Source of the DNA: Sphingomonas hengshuiensis
GTDB lineage: Bacteria; Pseudomonadota; Alphaproteobacteria; Sphingomonadales; Sphingomonadaceae
NCBI GenBank assembly: GCA_003240755.1
Contig: QFNF01000001.1
Span: 1 to 64,000 of the forward strand
DNA length: 64,000 bases
Direction of reading: 5' to 3'
Positions 43,957 through 53,241 of this stretch are shown in pieces. The translations under genes were made by a program, and so were the position numbers. The first letter of the stretch is position 1, and every line of letters begins with the position of its first letter. A model generated the notes under the pieces. The model had not been told where the DNA came from and did not search any database. It was given only the letters and a program-made list of their open reading frames with translations.

Positions 43957-44095
43957 ATCCTCCCCATCTCAGATGGGGAGGGGGACCATGCGCGGCATGG
44001 TGGAGGGGTTGCCGGCGCAGCCGGCGCTGCGCGCCGCCCCCTCCACCACCGCCTTCGGCGGCGGTCCCCCTCCCCAACCATGCTTGGGGAGGATT
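43957..44095. repeat. Palindromic MITE/REP-like element between pdxJ and acpS
   Basis: The left arm (43958-43986, CCTCCCCATCTCAGATGGGG) and right arm (44063-44094, CCCCAACCATGCTTGGGGAGG) form mutual inverted repeats around TCCTCCCC...GGGGAGGA. Inner blocks GGTGGAGGGG and CCCCTCCACC and a GGCGCAGCCGGCGC palindrome also pair. The right arm's GGGGAGGA at 44086-44093 lies eight bases before the acpS ATG and forms its ribosome binding site. It looks like an intergenic repeat with terminal inverted repeats. Confidence 0.75.
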
Positions 44096-44100
44096 TGCGC

Positions 44101-44508
44101 ATGATCCTCGGCCTCGGTTCCGACCTGTGCAATATCGAGCGGATCCAGTCCTCGCTCGACCGCTTCGGCGACCGTTTCCTGCAGCGCGTCTTTACCGAGA
44201 TCGAACAGGCGAAGGCGGCCAGACGCCCCTTCACCCGTGCCGGCACCCTCGCCAAGCGCTTCGCCGCCAAGGAAGCATTTTCGAAGGCGGTCGGCACCGG
44301 TTTCGCGCAAGGCGTGTTCATGCGCGACATCGGCGTGGTCAACGCCGCTTCGGGGGCGCCGACGCTGGCGCTGACGGGCGGCGCGAAGGCACGGCTTGAC
44401 GCGATGATCCCGGCGGGCCACGTCGGACGCGTGCATCTGACGATGACCGACGACCATCCCTGGGCACAGGCGTTCGTCATCATCGAAGCGGTGCGTGAGA
44501 CAGAGTAG
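44101..44508 (+). CDS. acpS: Holo-[acyl-carrier-protein] synthase
   Basis: The 135-residue protein transfers 4'-phosphopantetheine from CoA to acyl carrier protein. [12 protein letters not shown] at residues 4-15 carries the Mg-binding Asp, and [18 protein letters not shown] at about 52-69 holds the second acidic residue. It starts at ATG 44101 with its Shine-Dalgarno inside the upstream palindromic repeat; an in-frame GTG-like extension at 44080 lies in that repeat and is rejected. lepB follows eight bases after its stop. Confidence 0.95.
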   Translation: MILGLGSDLCNIERIQSSLDRFGDRFLQRVFTEIEQAKAARRPFTRAGTLAKRFAAKEAFSKAVGTGFAQGVFMRDIGVVNAASGAPTLALTGGAKARLDAMIPAGHVGRVHLTMTDDHPWAQAFVIIEAVRETE

Positions 44509-44516
44509 GACGTTTG

Positions 44517-45470
44517 ATGGCCGATCATCTGGCGCTGGAGGACCACGACGTCCCCGCGCCGTCGCAGCCGACCCCCGCGACCCAACCGGTGCCCCGCCGC
44601 GCACGGCTCGACTGGAAGGGCGAATTGCGCGGGCTGTTCTGGCTGTTGCTGGTGGTGCTGGGCTTCCACAGCTTCATCGCCAAGCCGTTCTACATCCCGT
44701 CCGAATCGATGCTGCCGGGGCTGCGTGTCGGCGACCGGCTGGTCGTCAGCAAATTCGCCTATGGCTGGTCGTTCGTGTCGCCGACCATCCCCAATCCGGT
44801 GGCGATGTTCCGCGACGTCGTGCTGCGCCAGCCGCAGGAGACGTGGAGCGTCCAGTTGCCGGCATGGCATGGCCGCCTGTGGGGATCGATGCCCGAGCGC
44901 GGCGACGTCGTGATCGTGAAGCCGCCGGGCAGCAACACCGACCTCATCAAGCGCGTCATCGGCCTGCCGGGCGACCGGCTGGAGGTGGCCGGAGGCGTCG
45001 TCTATATCAACGACGTGGCGATCCCGCGCCGGGCGATGGGCGACGCGATGATCCCGGTCGACGCCAATACCCGCTGCGATCCCGACCAATATCCCGGCGC
45101 GCTGGTCCGGACCGACAAGGGCGCGTTCTGCCGCCTGCCGCTGTACCGTGAAACGCTGTCCAACGGGCGCCAGTACGACACGATCGACTTTCGCTATTCG
45201 CAGGGCGACAATTTCCCCGCGATCGTGATCCCGGCCGACCATGTCTTCCTGATGGGCGACAATCGCGACAACAGCGCCGACAGTCGTTTTTCGGAAGCGG
45301 AGCGGGGCCTGGGCGGGCCGGTGCCGTGGGAGAATATCGGCGGCCGCGCGGAGTTCATCACCTTCTCGCTCGACGGCACCACCAGCCTCGATCCGCGGAC
45401 CTGGTTCAGTTCGTTCCGCAGCGGTCGCGCCGGCACGTCGCTGGTCCCGGCGAGCAGCGCCGGGCGGTGA
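44517..45470 (+). CDS. lepB: Signal peptidase I
   Basis: The 317-residue signal peptidase I removes signal peptides at the periplasmic face. One span (LRGLFWLLLVVLGFHSFIA) precedes the catalytic Ser in IPSESMLPGLRVGDRLVVSK (Ser near residue 63). The Lys is in GSNTDLIKRVIGLPGD, and box E is HVFLMGDNRDNSADSRF near residue 244. A cytoplasmic Pro-rich N-terminus is typical for this genus. It overlaps maiA by four bases (GTGA). Confidence 0.96.
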   Translation: MADHLALEDHDVPAPSQPTPATQPVPRRARLDWKGELRGLFWLLLVVLGFHSFIAKPFYIPSESMLPGLRVGDRLVVSKFAYGWSFVSPTIPNPVAMFRDVVLRQPQETWSVQLPAWHGRLWGSMPERGDVVIVKPPGSNTDLIKRVIGLPGDRLEVAGGVVYINDVAIPRRAMGDAMIPVDANTRCDPDQYPGALVRTDKGAFCRLPLYRETLSNGRQYDTIDFRYSQGDNFPAIVIPADHVFLMGDNRDNSADSRFSEAERGLGGPVPWENIGGRAEFITFSLDGTTSLDPRTWFSSFRSGRAGTSLVPASSAGR

Positions 45471-46105
45471 GCGGCTACACGCTCTACGACTATCACCGTT
45501 CGTCGGCGGCGTACCGCGTCCGCATCGCGCTGAACCTGAAAGGGGTGGCGTGGCATGGCGTGCCGGTATCGCTGCTGAAGGGGGAACAGCGCTCCGCCGA
45601 GCATCTGGCGCGCAATCCGCAGGGGCTGGTTCCCGTGCTCGATATCGGCGGGGGCACGGTGCTGACCCAGTCGCTGGCGATCCTCGACTGGCTCGACGCC
45701 GTTCATGCCGAGCCGCGCCTGTTCCCGGCTGATCCGATCGACCGCGCCCGAGCGCTGGCGCTGGCGCTGGTGATCGTCGCCGACATCCATCCGATCGACA
45801 ATCTCCGCGTGCTGCGCCGGCTGGAGGTGCAGTTCGGGGCCGATGCGGATGCCAGGGCCAACTGGTATCGCCACTGGATCGCGCAGGGGCTGGACGCGCT
45901 GGAAGCGGCGGCACCGGTGGAGGGGTATTTCGGTGGTGAGGCGCCGGGGGTGGTCGACTGCTGCCTCGTGCCGCAACTCTACAATGCGCGTCGCTTCGAT
46001 CTCGACCTGTCGCCATGGCCGCGGCTGGTGGCGGTCGATGCGCGCGCGGCCGTGCTGCCCGCTATCCAGGCGGCACATCCCGACGCGGTGGCGCCCGTCG
46101 CATGA
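45467..46105 (+). CDS. maiA: Maleylacetoacetate isomerase (GST zeta-type)
   Basis: The 212-residue glutathione-transferase fold protein has YDYHRSSAAYRVRIALNLKG at the N-terminus (the SSxxxRVRIAL zeta-class motif with catalytic Ser). NPQGLVPVLD and LTQSLAILDWLD follow, and the C-terminal helical domain ends in a CCLVPQLYNARRF segment. It isomerises maleylacetoacetate in tyrosine breakdown, though no other tyrosine-catabolic gene is adjacent. The GTG start overlaps the lepB stop. Confidence 0.88.
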   Translation: MSGYTLYDYHRSSAAYRVRIALNLKGVAWHGVPVSLLKGEQRSAEHLARNPQGLVPVLDIGGGTVLTQSLAILDWLDAVHAEPRLFPADPIDRARALALALVIVADIHPIDNLRVLRRLEVQFGADADARANWYRHWIAQGLDALEAAAPVEGYFGGEAPGVVDCCLVPQLYNARRFDLDLSPWPRLVAVDARAAVLPAIQAAHPDAVAPVA

Positions 46106-46147
46106 CGCTGGCTGTCGGTGCCGCGAGCGAGTAGGACGTCGCGCGAC

Positions 46148-47062
46148 ATGCTAACCGATGCCGAACCCGCGGGCGGGCGTCCCGACCTTGCCGGACTGGA
46201 GCCGCTGGAGCGGTTGCGCCCGCGCTGGCCGCGTATCCTGGGGGCGTTGCTCTCCGGGCTGATGATCCTCGGGCTGGCATGGGAACTGTTCGACCATGGC
46301 TGGGCCGGGGTCGAACTGGCCGCGCCGGATTCGCCGTGGTTCTACCTGTTCTTCGCGCTCGCCTATTTCTCGCCGCCGCTGTTCGACTTCATCATCTTTC
46401 GTGCGCTGTGGCGGTTGCCGTTCGACGGGTTCGGCGCGCTGGTACGCAAGCGGATCGCGAACGACGTCGTCATCGGCTATTCGGGCGACGTGTTCTTCTA
46501 TGCGTGGGCGCGCGCGCGATTGAAGATGGTCACGGCGCCGTTCGGCGCGGTGAAGGACGTGACGATCCTGTCGGGCATCGCCGGCAATATCGTGACGGTG
46601 GGCATGCTCGCCGTGGCGCTGCCCTTTGCGTTCGAGCTGTTCACCCCGCCGCAACTGCGTATGCTCGCCTGGTCGTCGGCGGTCGCGGTCGGTATCTCCG
46701 GCGTGCTGCTGCTGTTCTCGCGCCGGGTGTTCTCGCTGCCCGGTGCGACGCTGCGGTGGATCTTCGGCGTACATGCCGCGCGCCTCGTGCTGGGGTCGCT
46801 GGCGTTCGGCATCGCCAGCTATTTCGCGATGCCCAACGTGTCGATCACCTGGTGGCTGTTCCTTGCCGCCGGCCGGCTGGTGGTGGCGCGGCTGCCGCTG
46901 TTGCCGAACAAAGACCTTCTTTTCGCCAACTTCGCGATTATGTTTATCGGGCATGGCGAAGCCCTGTCCGATCTGGTTGCCTTCATCGCGACACTCACCC
47001 TCTTCACCCATGTGGTACTGATGGCGGTTTTCGGGCTTCCTGCGCTCGCAAGGAAAGAATGA
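46148..47062 (+). CDS. Multi-span membrane protein, unknown function
   Basis: The 304-residue protein has six to seven hydrophobic segments, for example ILGALLSGLMILGLAWELF and GIAGNIVTVGMLAVALPFAF. Charged loops carry R/K-rich stretches (LVRKRIANDVV; FSRRVFSLPGAT). The pattern recalls lysylphosphatidylglycerol-synthase-like or flippase-like UPF families, but I cannot place it. It overlaps the DUF2141 gene by a few bases, followed by a glycosyltransferase gene, so a cell-envelope role is likely (inference from neighbours). Confidence 0.75.
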   Translation: MLTDAEPAGGRPDLAGLEPLERLRPRWPRILGALLSGLMILGLAWELFDHGWAGVELAAPDSPWFYLFFALAYFSPPLFDFIIFRALWRLPFDGFGALVRKRIANDVVIGYSGDVFFYAWARARLKMVTAPFGAVKDVTILSGIAGNIVTVGMLAVALPFAFELFTPPQLRMLAWSSAVAVGISGVLLLFSRRVFSLPGATLRWIFGVHAARLVLGSLAFGIASYFAMPNVSITWWLFLAAGRLVVARLPLLPNKDLLFANFAIMFIGHGEALSDLVAFIATLTLFTHVVLMAVFGLPALARKE

Positions 47063-47574
47063 TGAAATTGCCCCTGACGCTGCTGGGTGCGACGCTGCTC
47101 GCGACCAGCCCTGCCGCCGCCCAGTCGATCGGCAGCGATGCCGCCGCGTGCAACGCGAACCAGGGGCCGGCGATCCGCGTCAACGTGGTGGGCCTGAAGG
47201 ACCGTACCGGCCGGCTGAAGCTCGAACTCTATCCGGCGAACGAGGACGATTTCCTGAAGGACGATCGCGACCTGCGCAAGGAGGGCAAGTTCTTCCGCCG
47301 CGTCTGGGCAGAGATGCCGGCATCGGGCGCGGTGCAGATGTGCATCCGCGCGCCGTCCCCCGGCCGCTATGCCCTGCTGTTCACCCATGACCGCGACGGG
47401 CGCAACAAGTTCAATTTCATGCGCGATGGCGCCGGCTTTCCCGGACAGGCGAAGCTCGGCCGCGCCCGGCCCAGGCTGGCGCAGGCGATCATCACCGTGC
47501 CCGCCGGCGTCACGACCACGACGATCCGTGCCCAGTATCTGCGCGGGCTGGGCGGTTTCGCCCCGCTGGGCTGA
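47062..47574 (+). CDS. DUF2141 periplasmic protein
   Basis: The 170-residue protein has a signal peptide (MKLPLTLLGATLLATSPAAAQ) and the DUF2141 beta-sandwich. The motifs are RVNVVGLKDRTGRLKLELYP near residue 40 and LLFTHDRDGRNKFNF near 118, where the family has a conserved HDxDxNxKxD. Of two adjacent ATG codons (47059, 47062), the second gives the better distance from the AGGAAAG site. It is coupled to the upstream membrane protein gene and lies 11 bases before the glycosyltransferase gene. Function unknown. Confidence 0.88.
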   Translation: MKLPLTLLGATLLATSPAAAQSIGSDAAACNANQGPAIRVNVVGLKDRTGRLKLELYPANEDDFLKDDRDLRKEGKFFRRVWAEMPASGAVQMCIRAPSPGRYALLFTHDRDGRNKFNFMRDGAGFPGQAKLGRARPRLAQAIITVPAGVTTTTIRAQYLRGLGGFAPLG

Positions 47575-47585
47575 TCGGTCGTCCG

Positions 47586-48779
47586 GTGCGCGTCGTCGAC
47601 GTCAACGAATTCTACTCGCCGACCGGCGGGGGGGTGCGGACCTATATCGACCACAAGATGACGATCATGGCCGAACTGGGCCACGAACTGATCGTCATCG
47701 CGCCGGCCAGGCAGAACTCGGTCGAGGAACGCCCCGGCGGCGGGCGCATCCACTGGGTAAAGGCGCCGACGCTGGTGCTCGACCCCAATTACGGCATCTT
47801 CGTACGCGGTGGCGCGATCCATCACCTGCTCGACGAACTGCACCCCGATGTGGTCGAGGCGTCGAGCCCGTGGCGCCCCGCGACGATCGTCGCCGACTGG
47901 CCGGGCCATGCGGTGAAGGTCTATTTCGCACACAACGACAATGTCGGCGCCTATCCCCTGCGCTGGTTCGAACGGCTGGCCAGCCGTGAGCGGATCGAGG
48001 AGGCGTTCATGTGGTGGACGCGCTATATGGCCGGCTATCTCGACCGGATGGATGCGTTCGTCACCAACGGTCCGGCGCTGGAGAAGCGCCACGCCGCGCG
48101 CGGGCTGACCGTCCACGCCTCGATGCCGCTCGGCATCCAGCGCGGGTTCTTTTCGCCCGACCATCGCGACGAGGCGTTGCGCGCCTCGCTGCTCGAACAA
48201 TTGGGGCTCCCCCCCGGGGGGCATCTGCTGCTCGGGCTGGGGCGGCACCATGCCGAAAAGCGCTGGCCGATGATCTTCGACGCGGTCGAGATGGCGGGCG
48301 AGCACATGGCCGTGGGCATGATCCAGATCGGCAGCGGGGTGCACACCCGCCGGCTGGAGCACCGGCTGAAGAACAGCCCGCATATCAAGCTGTTCCGCCC
48401 GGTCTATGACCGTGTCCGCCTCGCACGGATCATGGCGAGCTGCGACGCGCTGATCCATGGATCGGATGCCGAACCGTTCGGGCTGGTCGGGCTGGAGGGG
48501 CTGGCGTCGGGCCTGCCGCTGATCGTGCCCGACGAGGGGGGATGCGCCGAGATCGCCGAACCCGGCTTCGCCGAAACCTATGCCGCGCGCGATCCGCGAT
48601 CGGCGGCCGACGCGATCGCGCGGATGTTCGCGCGGGACTATGACGAGGTGAAGGCCGCCGCCAACGCGGCGGCGGCCCGCGTCCGCACCGACCGCGACCA
48701 TGCGGTCGACCTGATGCGCTATTATGAGGGATTGGTGGCGGAGAAGGCGCAGCGCTATCCGGCGTGGTTCGCAAAGTAA
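47586..48779 (+). CDS. Family 1 glycosyltransferase
   Basis: The 397-residue GT-B enzyme has an N-terminal donor-loop pattern EFYSPTGGGVRTYI near residue 8. The C-terminal nucleotide-sugar domain carries LLLGLGRHHAEKRWP and the E-x7-E-like HGSDAEPFGLVGLEGLASGLPLIVPDEGG near residue 312. It probably adds a sugar to a lipid or polysaccharide precursor. The start is GTG 47586. It closes the 46148-48779 envelope-like gene run and is convergent with pepN across a hairpin. Confidence 0.88.
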   Translation: MRVVDVNEFYSPTGGGVRTYIDHKMTIMAELGHELIVIAPARQNSVEERPGGGRIHWVKAPTLVLDPNYGIFVRGGAIHHLLDELHPDVVEASSPWRPATIVADWPGHAVKVYFAHNDNVGAYPLRWFERLASRERIEEAFMWWTRYMAGYLDRMDAFVTNGPALEKRHAARGLTVHASMPLGIQRGFFSPDHRDEALRASLLEQLGLPPGGHLLLGLGRHHAEKRWPMIFDAVEMAGEHMAVGMIQIGSGVHTRRLEHRLKNSPHIKLFRPVYDRVRLARIMASCDALIHGSDAEPFGLVGLEGLASGLPLIVPDEGGCAEIAEPGFAETYAARDPRSAADAIARMFARDYDEVKAAANAAAARVRTDRDHAVDLMRYYEGLVAEKAQRYPAWFAK

Positions 48780-48780
48780 T

Positions 48781-48801
48781 TCCTCCCCGTACCGGGGAGG
48801 A
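48781..48801. terminator. Bidirectional hairpin between two convergent genes
   Basis: TCCTCCCCG and CGGGGAGGA form a perfect 9-bp stem with a three-base loop, exactly between the stops of the glycosyltransferase gene (48779) and pepN (48805). No T-tract follows either way, so it may stop both transcripts only weakly. Confidence 0.6.
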
Positions 48802-48804
48802 GCG

Positions 48805-51393
48805 TCAGCTCAGGCTCTTGCCCACCTGCTCCAGCATATCCTTCGACAATCCCGGCACCGCCAGGATCCGGTCGAGCTCCGCCCGCATCCGCTCGCCGCG
48901 CGCGTGGTCGAACCGGCGCCACCGCCCCAGGGGGGGCAGCATCTTGGCGGCGGTCTGCGGGTTGATCCGGTCGAGCGCGATCAACTGGTCGGCAAGGAAG
49001 CGATATCCCTTGCCGTCGGCGCGGTGGAACGCCTTCTGGTTCATGCTGAACGCGCCGATCAGCGCGCGGGCGCGGTTGGGGTTGGCCAATGTGAAATCAC
49101 GGTGCCCCGCCAGTTCCTCGACCTGTTCGAACGTATCGGCGCGGGTCGACAGCGCCTGGGTCGTGAACCATTTGTCCAGCACCAGCGCATTGTCGCGATA
49201 GCGGTTGTAGAAGATGTCGAGCGCGGCGATGCGATCGTCCGAGTCCGAATTGACCAGCGTCATCAGCGCGCCCTGCCGGTCGGTCATGTTGTCCGCCTCG
49301 CCGAACTGGGCAAAGGCGATGGCGGCGGCATCGCTTGCCCCCGACGCGGTGATGTACCCAAGCGCGACGGTACGCAGCCGGCGCCTGCCCTTGGCATCGG
49401 GGGTATATTCGAACGCCTGCGCCTCGGTCGCGGCATAGGCGGCGCGCCATTCGGTCAGCAGCGCCCGGCCGATATCGGCGCGCAGCGCCTCGCGCGCGGC
49501 GAAGATCGCGTCGGGGTCGACCACCCCCATCTGGTCGCCGATGAAGCTGTCGGAGGGCAGCAGCACCGCTTCGGCCACGAACGCGCGGTCGAGCCGGTCG
49601 TCGGCCAGCGTATTGGCGACCGCATCGATCACCGCGCCATGGTCGCCATGGCCGCTCGCGACCGAGGCGACCAGCGTGTCGAGCATCAGTTGCTGCATCG
49701 CTTCGTAGCGCGCGAACGGGTCGTCGTCATGCGCGCTCAGGAACGCGAGGTCGGTCGAGGTGCGATCGGTCTCGACGATCACCGGTGCCGAAAAACCGCG
49801 GTTGATCGACAGCACCGGGCGTTCGGTCACGGCCTCGAACGTGATCGCGGCGCTGTCCTCGGCGAACAGGAACAGGCGTTCGTCGCTCAAGGGACGGCCG
49901 GTCTCCGCGCCGAACAGGCGGAGTTTCAGCGGCAGGACCATCGGCTGCTTGTCCGCCTGCCCCGGCGTGGGCGCGATGCTCTGGCGCAGCGACAGCGTGG
50001 CGCGACCGCCGCCCGCCTCGTGCGCCAGCGTCGCCGACACGCGCGGCGTGCCCGCCTGTTCGTACCAGCGGCGGAAAGCGACCAGATCGGCTCCCGACGC
50101 ATCCTCCATCGCCACCACGAAATCCTCGCACGTCGCCGCGGTCCCGTCATGGCGGCTGAAATACAGGTCGGTGCCGGCGCGGAACGCGGCATCGCCCAGG
50201 ATCGTCGCGATCATCCGCACGACCTCCGCCCCCTTGTTATAGATGGTGGCGGTGTAGAAGTTGCTGATCTCCTGATAGGCATCGGGGCGGATCGGATGGG
50301 CGAGCGGCCCGGCATCCTCGGGGAACTGCGACGCACGCAGGCTGCGCACATCCTCGATCCGCTTGACCGCCGCCGACCCCTGATCGGCGGAGAATTGCTG
50401 GTCGCGCAGGACGGTGAACCCTTCCTTCAGCGATAGCTGGAACCAGTCGCGACACGTGACGCGATTGCCCGACCAGTTGTGGAAATATTCGTGCGCGACG
50501 ACCGCGGCGATGCCGTCATAGTCGTAATCGGTCGCGGTATCGGGGTCGGCGAGGATGTAGCGGCTGTTGAATATGTTCAGCCCCTTGTTCTCCATCGCCC
50601 CGAAATTGAAATCGTCGACCGCGACGATGTTGAACACGTTCAGGTCGTATTCGCGGCCATAGACGCGCTCGTCCCACGCCATCGACGTCTTCAGCGCGCG
50701 CATCGCATGGTCGGTCTTGGCAAGGTCGGGGGCGCGGACCCAGATGCCCAGTTCCACCTCGCGGCCCGATGCGGTGACGAACTGCGCACGATTGGCAACC
50801 AGATCGCCCGCGACCAGCGCGAAGAGATAGCAGGGCTTGGGAAAGGGATCGTGCCATTCGGCCCAGTGGCGCCCGTCGCCCAGATCGCCGGACGCGACCG
50901 GATCGCCATTCGCCAGCAGCACGGGAAAACGCGCCTTGTCGGCGGTCAACGTGACGCGGTAGCGGGTGAGGATGTCGGGCCGGTCGGGGAAGAAGGTGAT
51001 GCGGCGGAACCCTTCCGCCTCGCACTGGGTGCACAGATTGCCGCCCGAGGCATAAAGCCCCATCAACTGGGTATTGGCGGCCGGGCTTATTTCCACCTCG
51101 GTCGTGATGTCATGCGCGTCGCCGGGCAGGTCGAGGACCAGCGCGCCGTCCTCCAGCCGCCAGTCGTTTTGCGGCGTGCCGTCGACGGCGACCGACAGCG
51201 GGGTCAGCCCGTCGCCGTCGAGCCGCAACGGTCCCTCGCCGCGGCGCACCACCGACAGCGTCGCGCGCACCCGCGTCGCCACGGGGTCGAGATCGAATTC
51301 CAGGGCGATTTCCGGAACCTGCCAGACGGGTGCGCGATATTCGCTGCGCCGGATCACCGGCGGGACCATCGGGCTACGCGTCGCATCGGCCAT
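48805..51393 (-). CDS. pepN: Aminopeptidase N (M1 family)
   Basis: The 862-residue M1 zinc aminopeptidase has GAMENKGLNIFNSRY (the substrate-binding GAMEN motif) at about residue 255. The zinc site VAHEYFHNWSGNRVTCRDWFQLSLKEGFTV (written here as motif, HExxH-x18-E) is near 292, and the four-domain length is typical of the proteobacterial cytosolic type. It hydrolyses N-terminal residues from peptides. ATG 51393 is preferred, since GAGG stands six bases upstream; ATG 51399 is possible. It is divergent from the M28 peptidase genes. Confidence 0.96.
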   Translation of the reverse strand: MADATRSPMVPPVIRRSEYRAPVWQVPEIALEFDLDPVATRVRATLSVVRRGEGPLRLDGDGLTPLSVAVDGTPQNDWRLEDGALVLDLPGDAHDITTEVEISPAANTQLMGLYASGGNLCTQCEAEGFRRITFFPDRPDILTRYRVTLTADKARFPVLLANGDPVASGDLGDGRHWAEWHDPFPKPCYLFALVAGDLVANRAQFVTASGREVELGIWVRAPDLAKTDHAMRALKTSMAWDERVYGREYDLNVFNIVAVDDFNFGAMENKGLNIFNSRYILADPDTATDYDYDGIAAVVAHEYFHNWSGNRVTCRDWFQLSLKEGFTVLRDQQFSADQGSAAVKRIEDVRSLRASQFPEDAGPLAHPIRPDAYQEISNFYTATIYNKGAEVVRMIATILGDAAFRAGTDLYFSRHDGTAATCEDFVVAMEDASGADLVAFRRWYEQAGTPRVSATLAHEAGGGRATLSLRQSIAPTPGQADKQPMVLPLKLRLFGAETGRPLSDERLFLFAEDSAAITFEAVTERPVLSINRGFSAPVIVETDRTSTDLAFLSAHDDDPFARYEAMQQLMLDTLVASVASGHGDHGAVIDAVANTLADDRLDRAFVAEAVLLPSDSFIGDQMGVVDPDAIFAAREALRADIGRALLTEWRAAYAATEAQAFEYTPDAKGRRRLRTVALGYITASGASDAAAIAFAQFGEADNMTDRQGALMTLVNSDSDDRIAALDIFYNRYRDNALVLDKWFTTQALSTRADTFEQVEELAGHRDFTLANPNRARALIGAFSMNQKAFHRADGKGYRFLADQLIALDRINPQTAAKMLPPLGRWRRFDHARGERMRAELDRILAVPGLSKDMLEQVGKSLS

Positions 51394-51497
51394 CGTCATC
51401 CTCGATTCCTGATTCTCGATCCGTCGTGGCACCCGCGTTGCGTGGGGCCACGGCACAAGCTACGCCTGTATCTATGGTCGCTTGTCGAAGGATTCCA

Positions 51498-53171
51498 ATG
51501 TTCCGTCCAGCCTTGTCGCTCGGTCTTCTCATCAGCACTGCCGCGATCGCGCAGGATGCGCCGCCCGCTCCCGCTCCGGCCGCCCCCACCGCCGCCGAGA
51601 TACAGGCGCGCAACGCCGAACTGAACGCCGTCCTGCCGCCCGCCCAGGCGGCGATGAAGGCGCATGTCATGTTCCTGGCGAGCGACGCGATGCGCGGGCG
51701 CGATGCCGGGTCGCCCGAATATGACATCGCCGCCAATTACGTTGCGTCGCAATTCTACGCCGCCGGGCTGCGTCCGGCCGGTGACGCCGGCAGCTATCTG
51801 CAGAAGGTGCCGCTCATCAAGGTCGCCCCGGCGGACACGGGCAAGCTGGGCCTGAACGGCCAGCCGCTGACCTTCGGGCAGGATTATCTGCCCGGCGTCA
51901 ATCCGGCGGCATCGGAAACCACGCTGACCGCGCCGGTGGTCTATGTCGGCTATGGCGTGTCGTCGCCGAAGCGCGACGACTATGCCGGGCTGGACGTGCG
52001 CGGCAAGATCGTCGCGGTGGTACGCGGCGCGCCGGATGGTCTCGACAGCGAGGAAGCGGCGCATTTCGGCGGCTTGCCAACCAAGGCGGCGATCGCGAAG
52101 GCGAAGGGGGCGGTCGGCATCATCGGGCTGCAGACCCCCGAAGCGGCCGCGCGGATGCCGATGGCAAGGACCGTCGCCACCGCGCTGCCGGCCAGCGTCA
52201 CCTGGGCCGAGGCCGATGGCAGGGGGCACATCATGGGCGGCGGGGTGCCGACGCTCGCGACCCTGAGCGCGGCCGGCGCCGAGAAGCTGTTCGCCGGATC
52301 GGGCACGAGCTGGGCCAGGGCGGCGGCCGCGCTGTCGGGCAAGGGCAGGTTCCGCGGTGTCGCGCTCAAGCCCCGGATGGACGTGGCGATCAGGACCGTC
52401 GCGACCCCGCTGCCAAGCTATAACGTGGCGGGCATCCTGCCGGGGAGTGACCCCAGCGTCGCGCCGGAAACCGTCATATTGTCGGCGCATCTCGACCATG
52501 TCGGCGTCGGCACGCCCAACAAGAAGGGCGACACGATCTACAACGGAGCGATGGACAATGCGGTCGGCATCGCCTCGCTGATCGAGGAGGCCAAGCGGTT
52601 CAAGGCGGCGGGCAAGGCGCCGCGCCGCTCGATCCTGTTCCTCGCCGTTACCGCCGAGGAAAAGGGGCTGGTCGGGTCGGACTATTTCGCCAACAACCCG
52701 ACGATCGAGAAGGCGCGCATGGTCGCCGACGTCAATCTCGACATGCCGATCATCACCTACAAGTTCACCGACGTCATAGCCTTTGGCGCGGCACGCTCGA
52801 CGCTGGGCGATATCGTGAAGCGGGCGGCGACGACGGCGGGGGCGACCTTCTCGCCCGATCCGATGCCGGACATGGCGCTGTTCGTGCGGTCCGACCATTA
52901 TCGCTTCGTGCAGCAGGGCGTGCCGTCGGTGTTCCTGTGGCCGGGCACCTCGGGTCCGGGCAAGGCGGCGGTCGATGCGTTCTTCGCCAGCAATTACCAC
53001 CAGCCGTCGGACGAGGTGGTGCAGGGCCCGCCGATCGACTGGGAATCGGGCGAACGCTTCATCAACGTCAATTACCAGATCGCCCGCGACATCGCCGACG
53101 CTCCGCAGCGTCCGGCGTGGAACAAGGGCGATTTCTTCGGCACGCTGTATAACGGGTTCGGCGCGAAATAG
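51498..53171 (+). CDS. M28 family peptidase, copy 1
   Basis: The 557-residue exported zinc peptidase has a signal peptide (MFRPALSLGLLISTAAIAQ), a propeptide-like region and a catalytic domain. The M28 features are DAMRGRDAGSPEYDIAANYV, a PA-like insert (DYAGLDVRGKIVAVV), the zinc motifs ILSAHLDHVGVG (His-Asp), NGAMDNAVGIA, VTAEEKGLVGSDYF (Glu-Glu) and FVRSDHYRFV (His). It is 71 bases upstream of a close paralogue on the same strand. The substrate is unknown; secreted or periplasmic peptide degradation is inferred. Confidence 0.93.
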   Translation: MFRPALSLGLLISTAAIAQDAPPAPAPAAPTAAEIQARNAELNAVLPPAQAAMKAHVMFLASDAMRGRDAGSPEYDIAANYVASQFYAAGLRPAGDAGSYLQKVPLIKVAPADTGKLGLNGQPLTFGQDYLPGVNPAASETTLTAPVVYVGYGVSSPKRDDYAGLDVRGKIVAVVRGAPDGLDSEEAAHFGGLPTKAAIAKAKGAVGIIGLQTPEAAARMPMARTVATALPASVTWAEADGRGHIMGGGVPTLATLSAAGAEKLFAGSGTSWARAAAALSGKGRFRGVALKPRMDVAIRTVATPLPSYNVAGILPGSDPSVAPETVILSAHLDHVGVGTPNKKGDTIYNGAMDNAVGIASLIEEAKRFKAAGKAPRRSILFLAVTAEEKGLVGSDYFANNPTIEKARMVADVNLDMPIITYKFTDVIAFGAARSTLGDIVKRAATTAGATFSPDPMPDMALFVRSDHYRFVQQGVPSVFLWPGTSGPGKAAVDAFFASNYHQPSDEVVQGPPIDWESGERFINVNYQIARDIADAPQRPAWNKGDFFGTLYNGFGAK

Positions 53172-53241
53172 GCGGACCTGTCTTTCGTCGCCATGCCGGC
53201 CGGCGCCGGGATGGCGAGCCAGTTCGATATCAAGGAACGAT

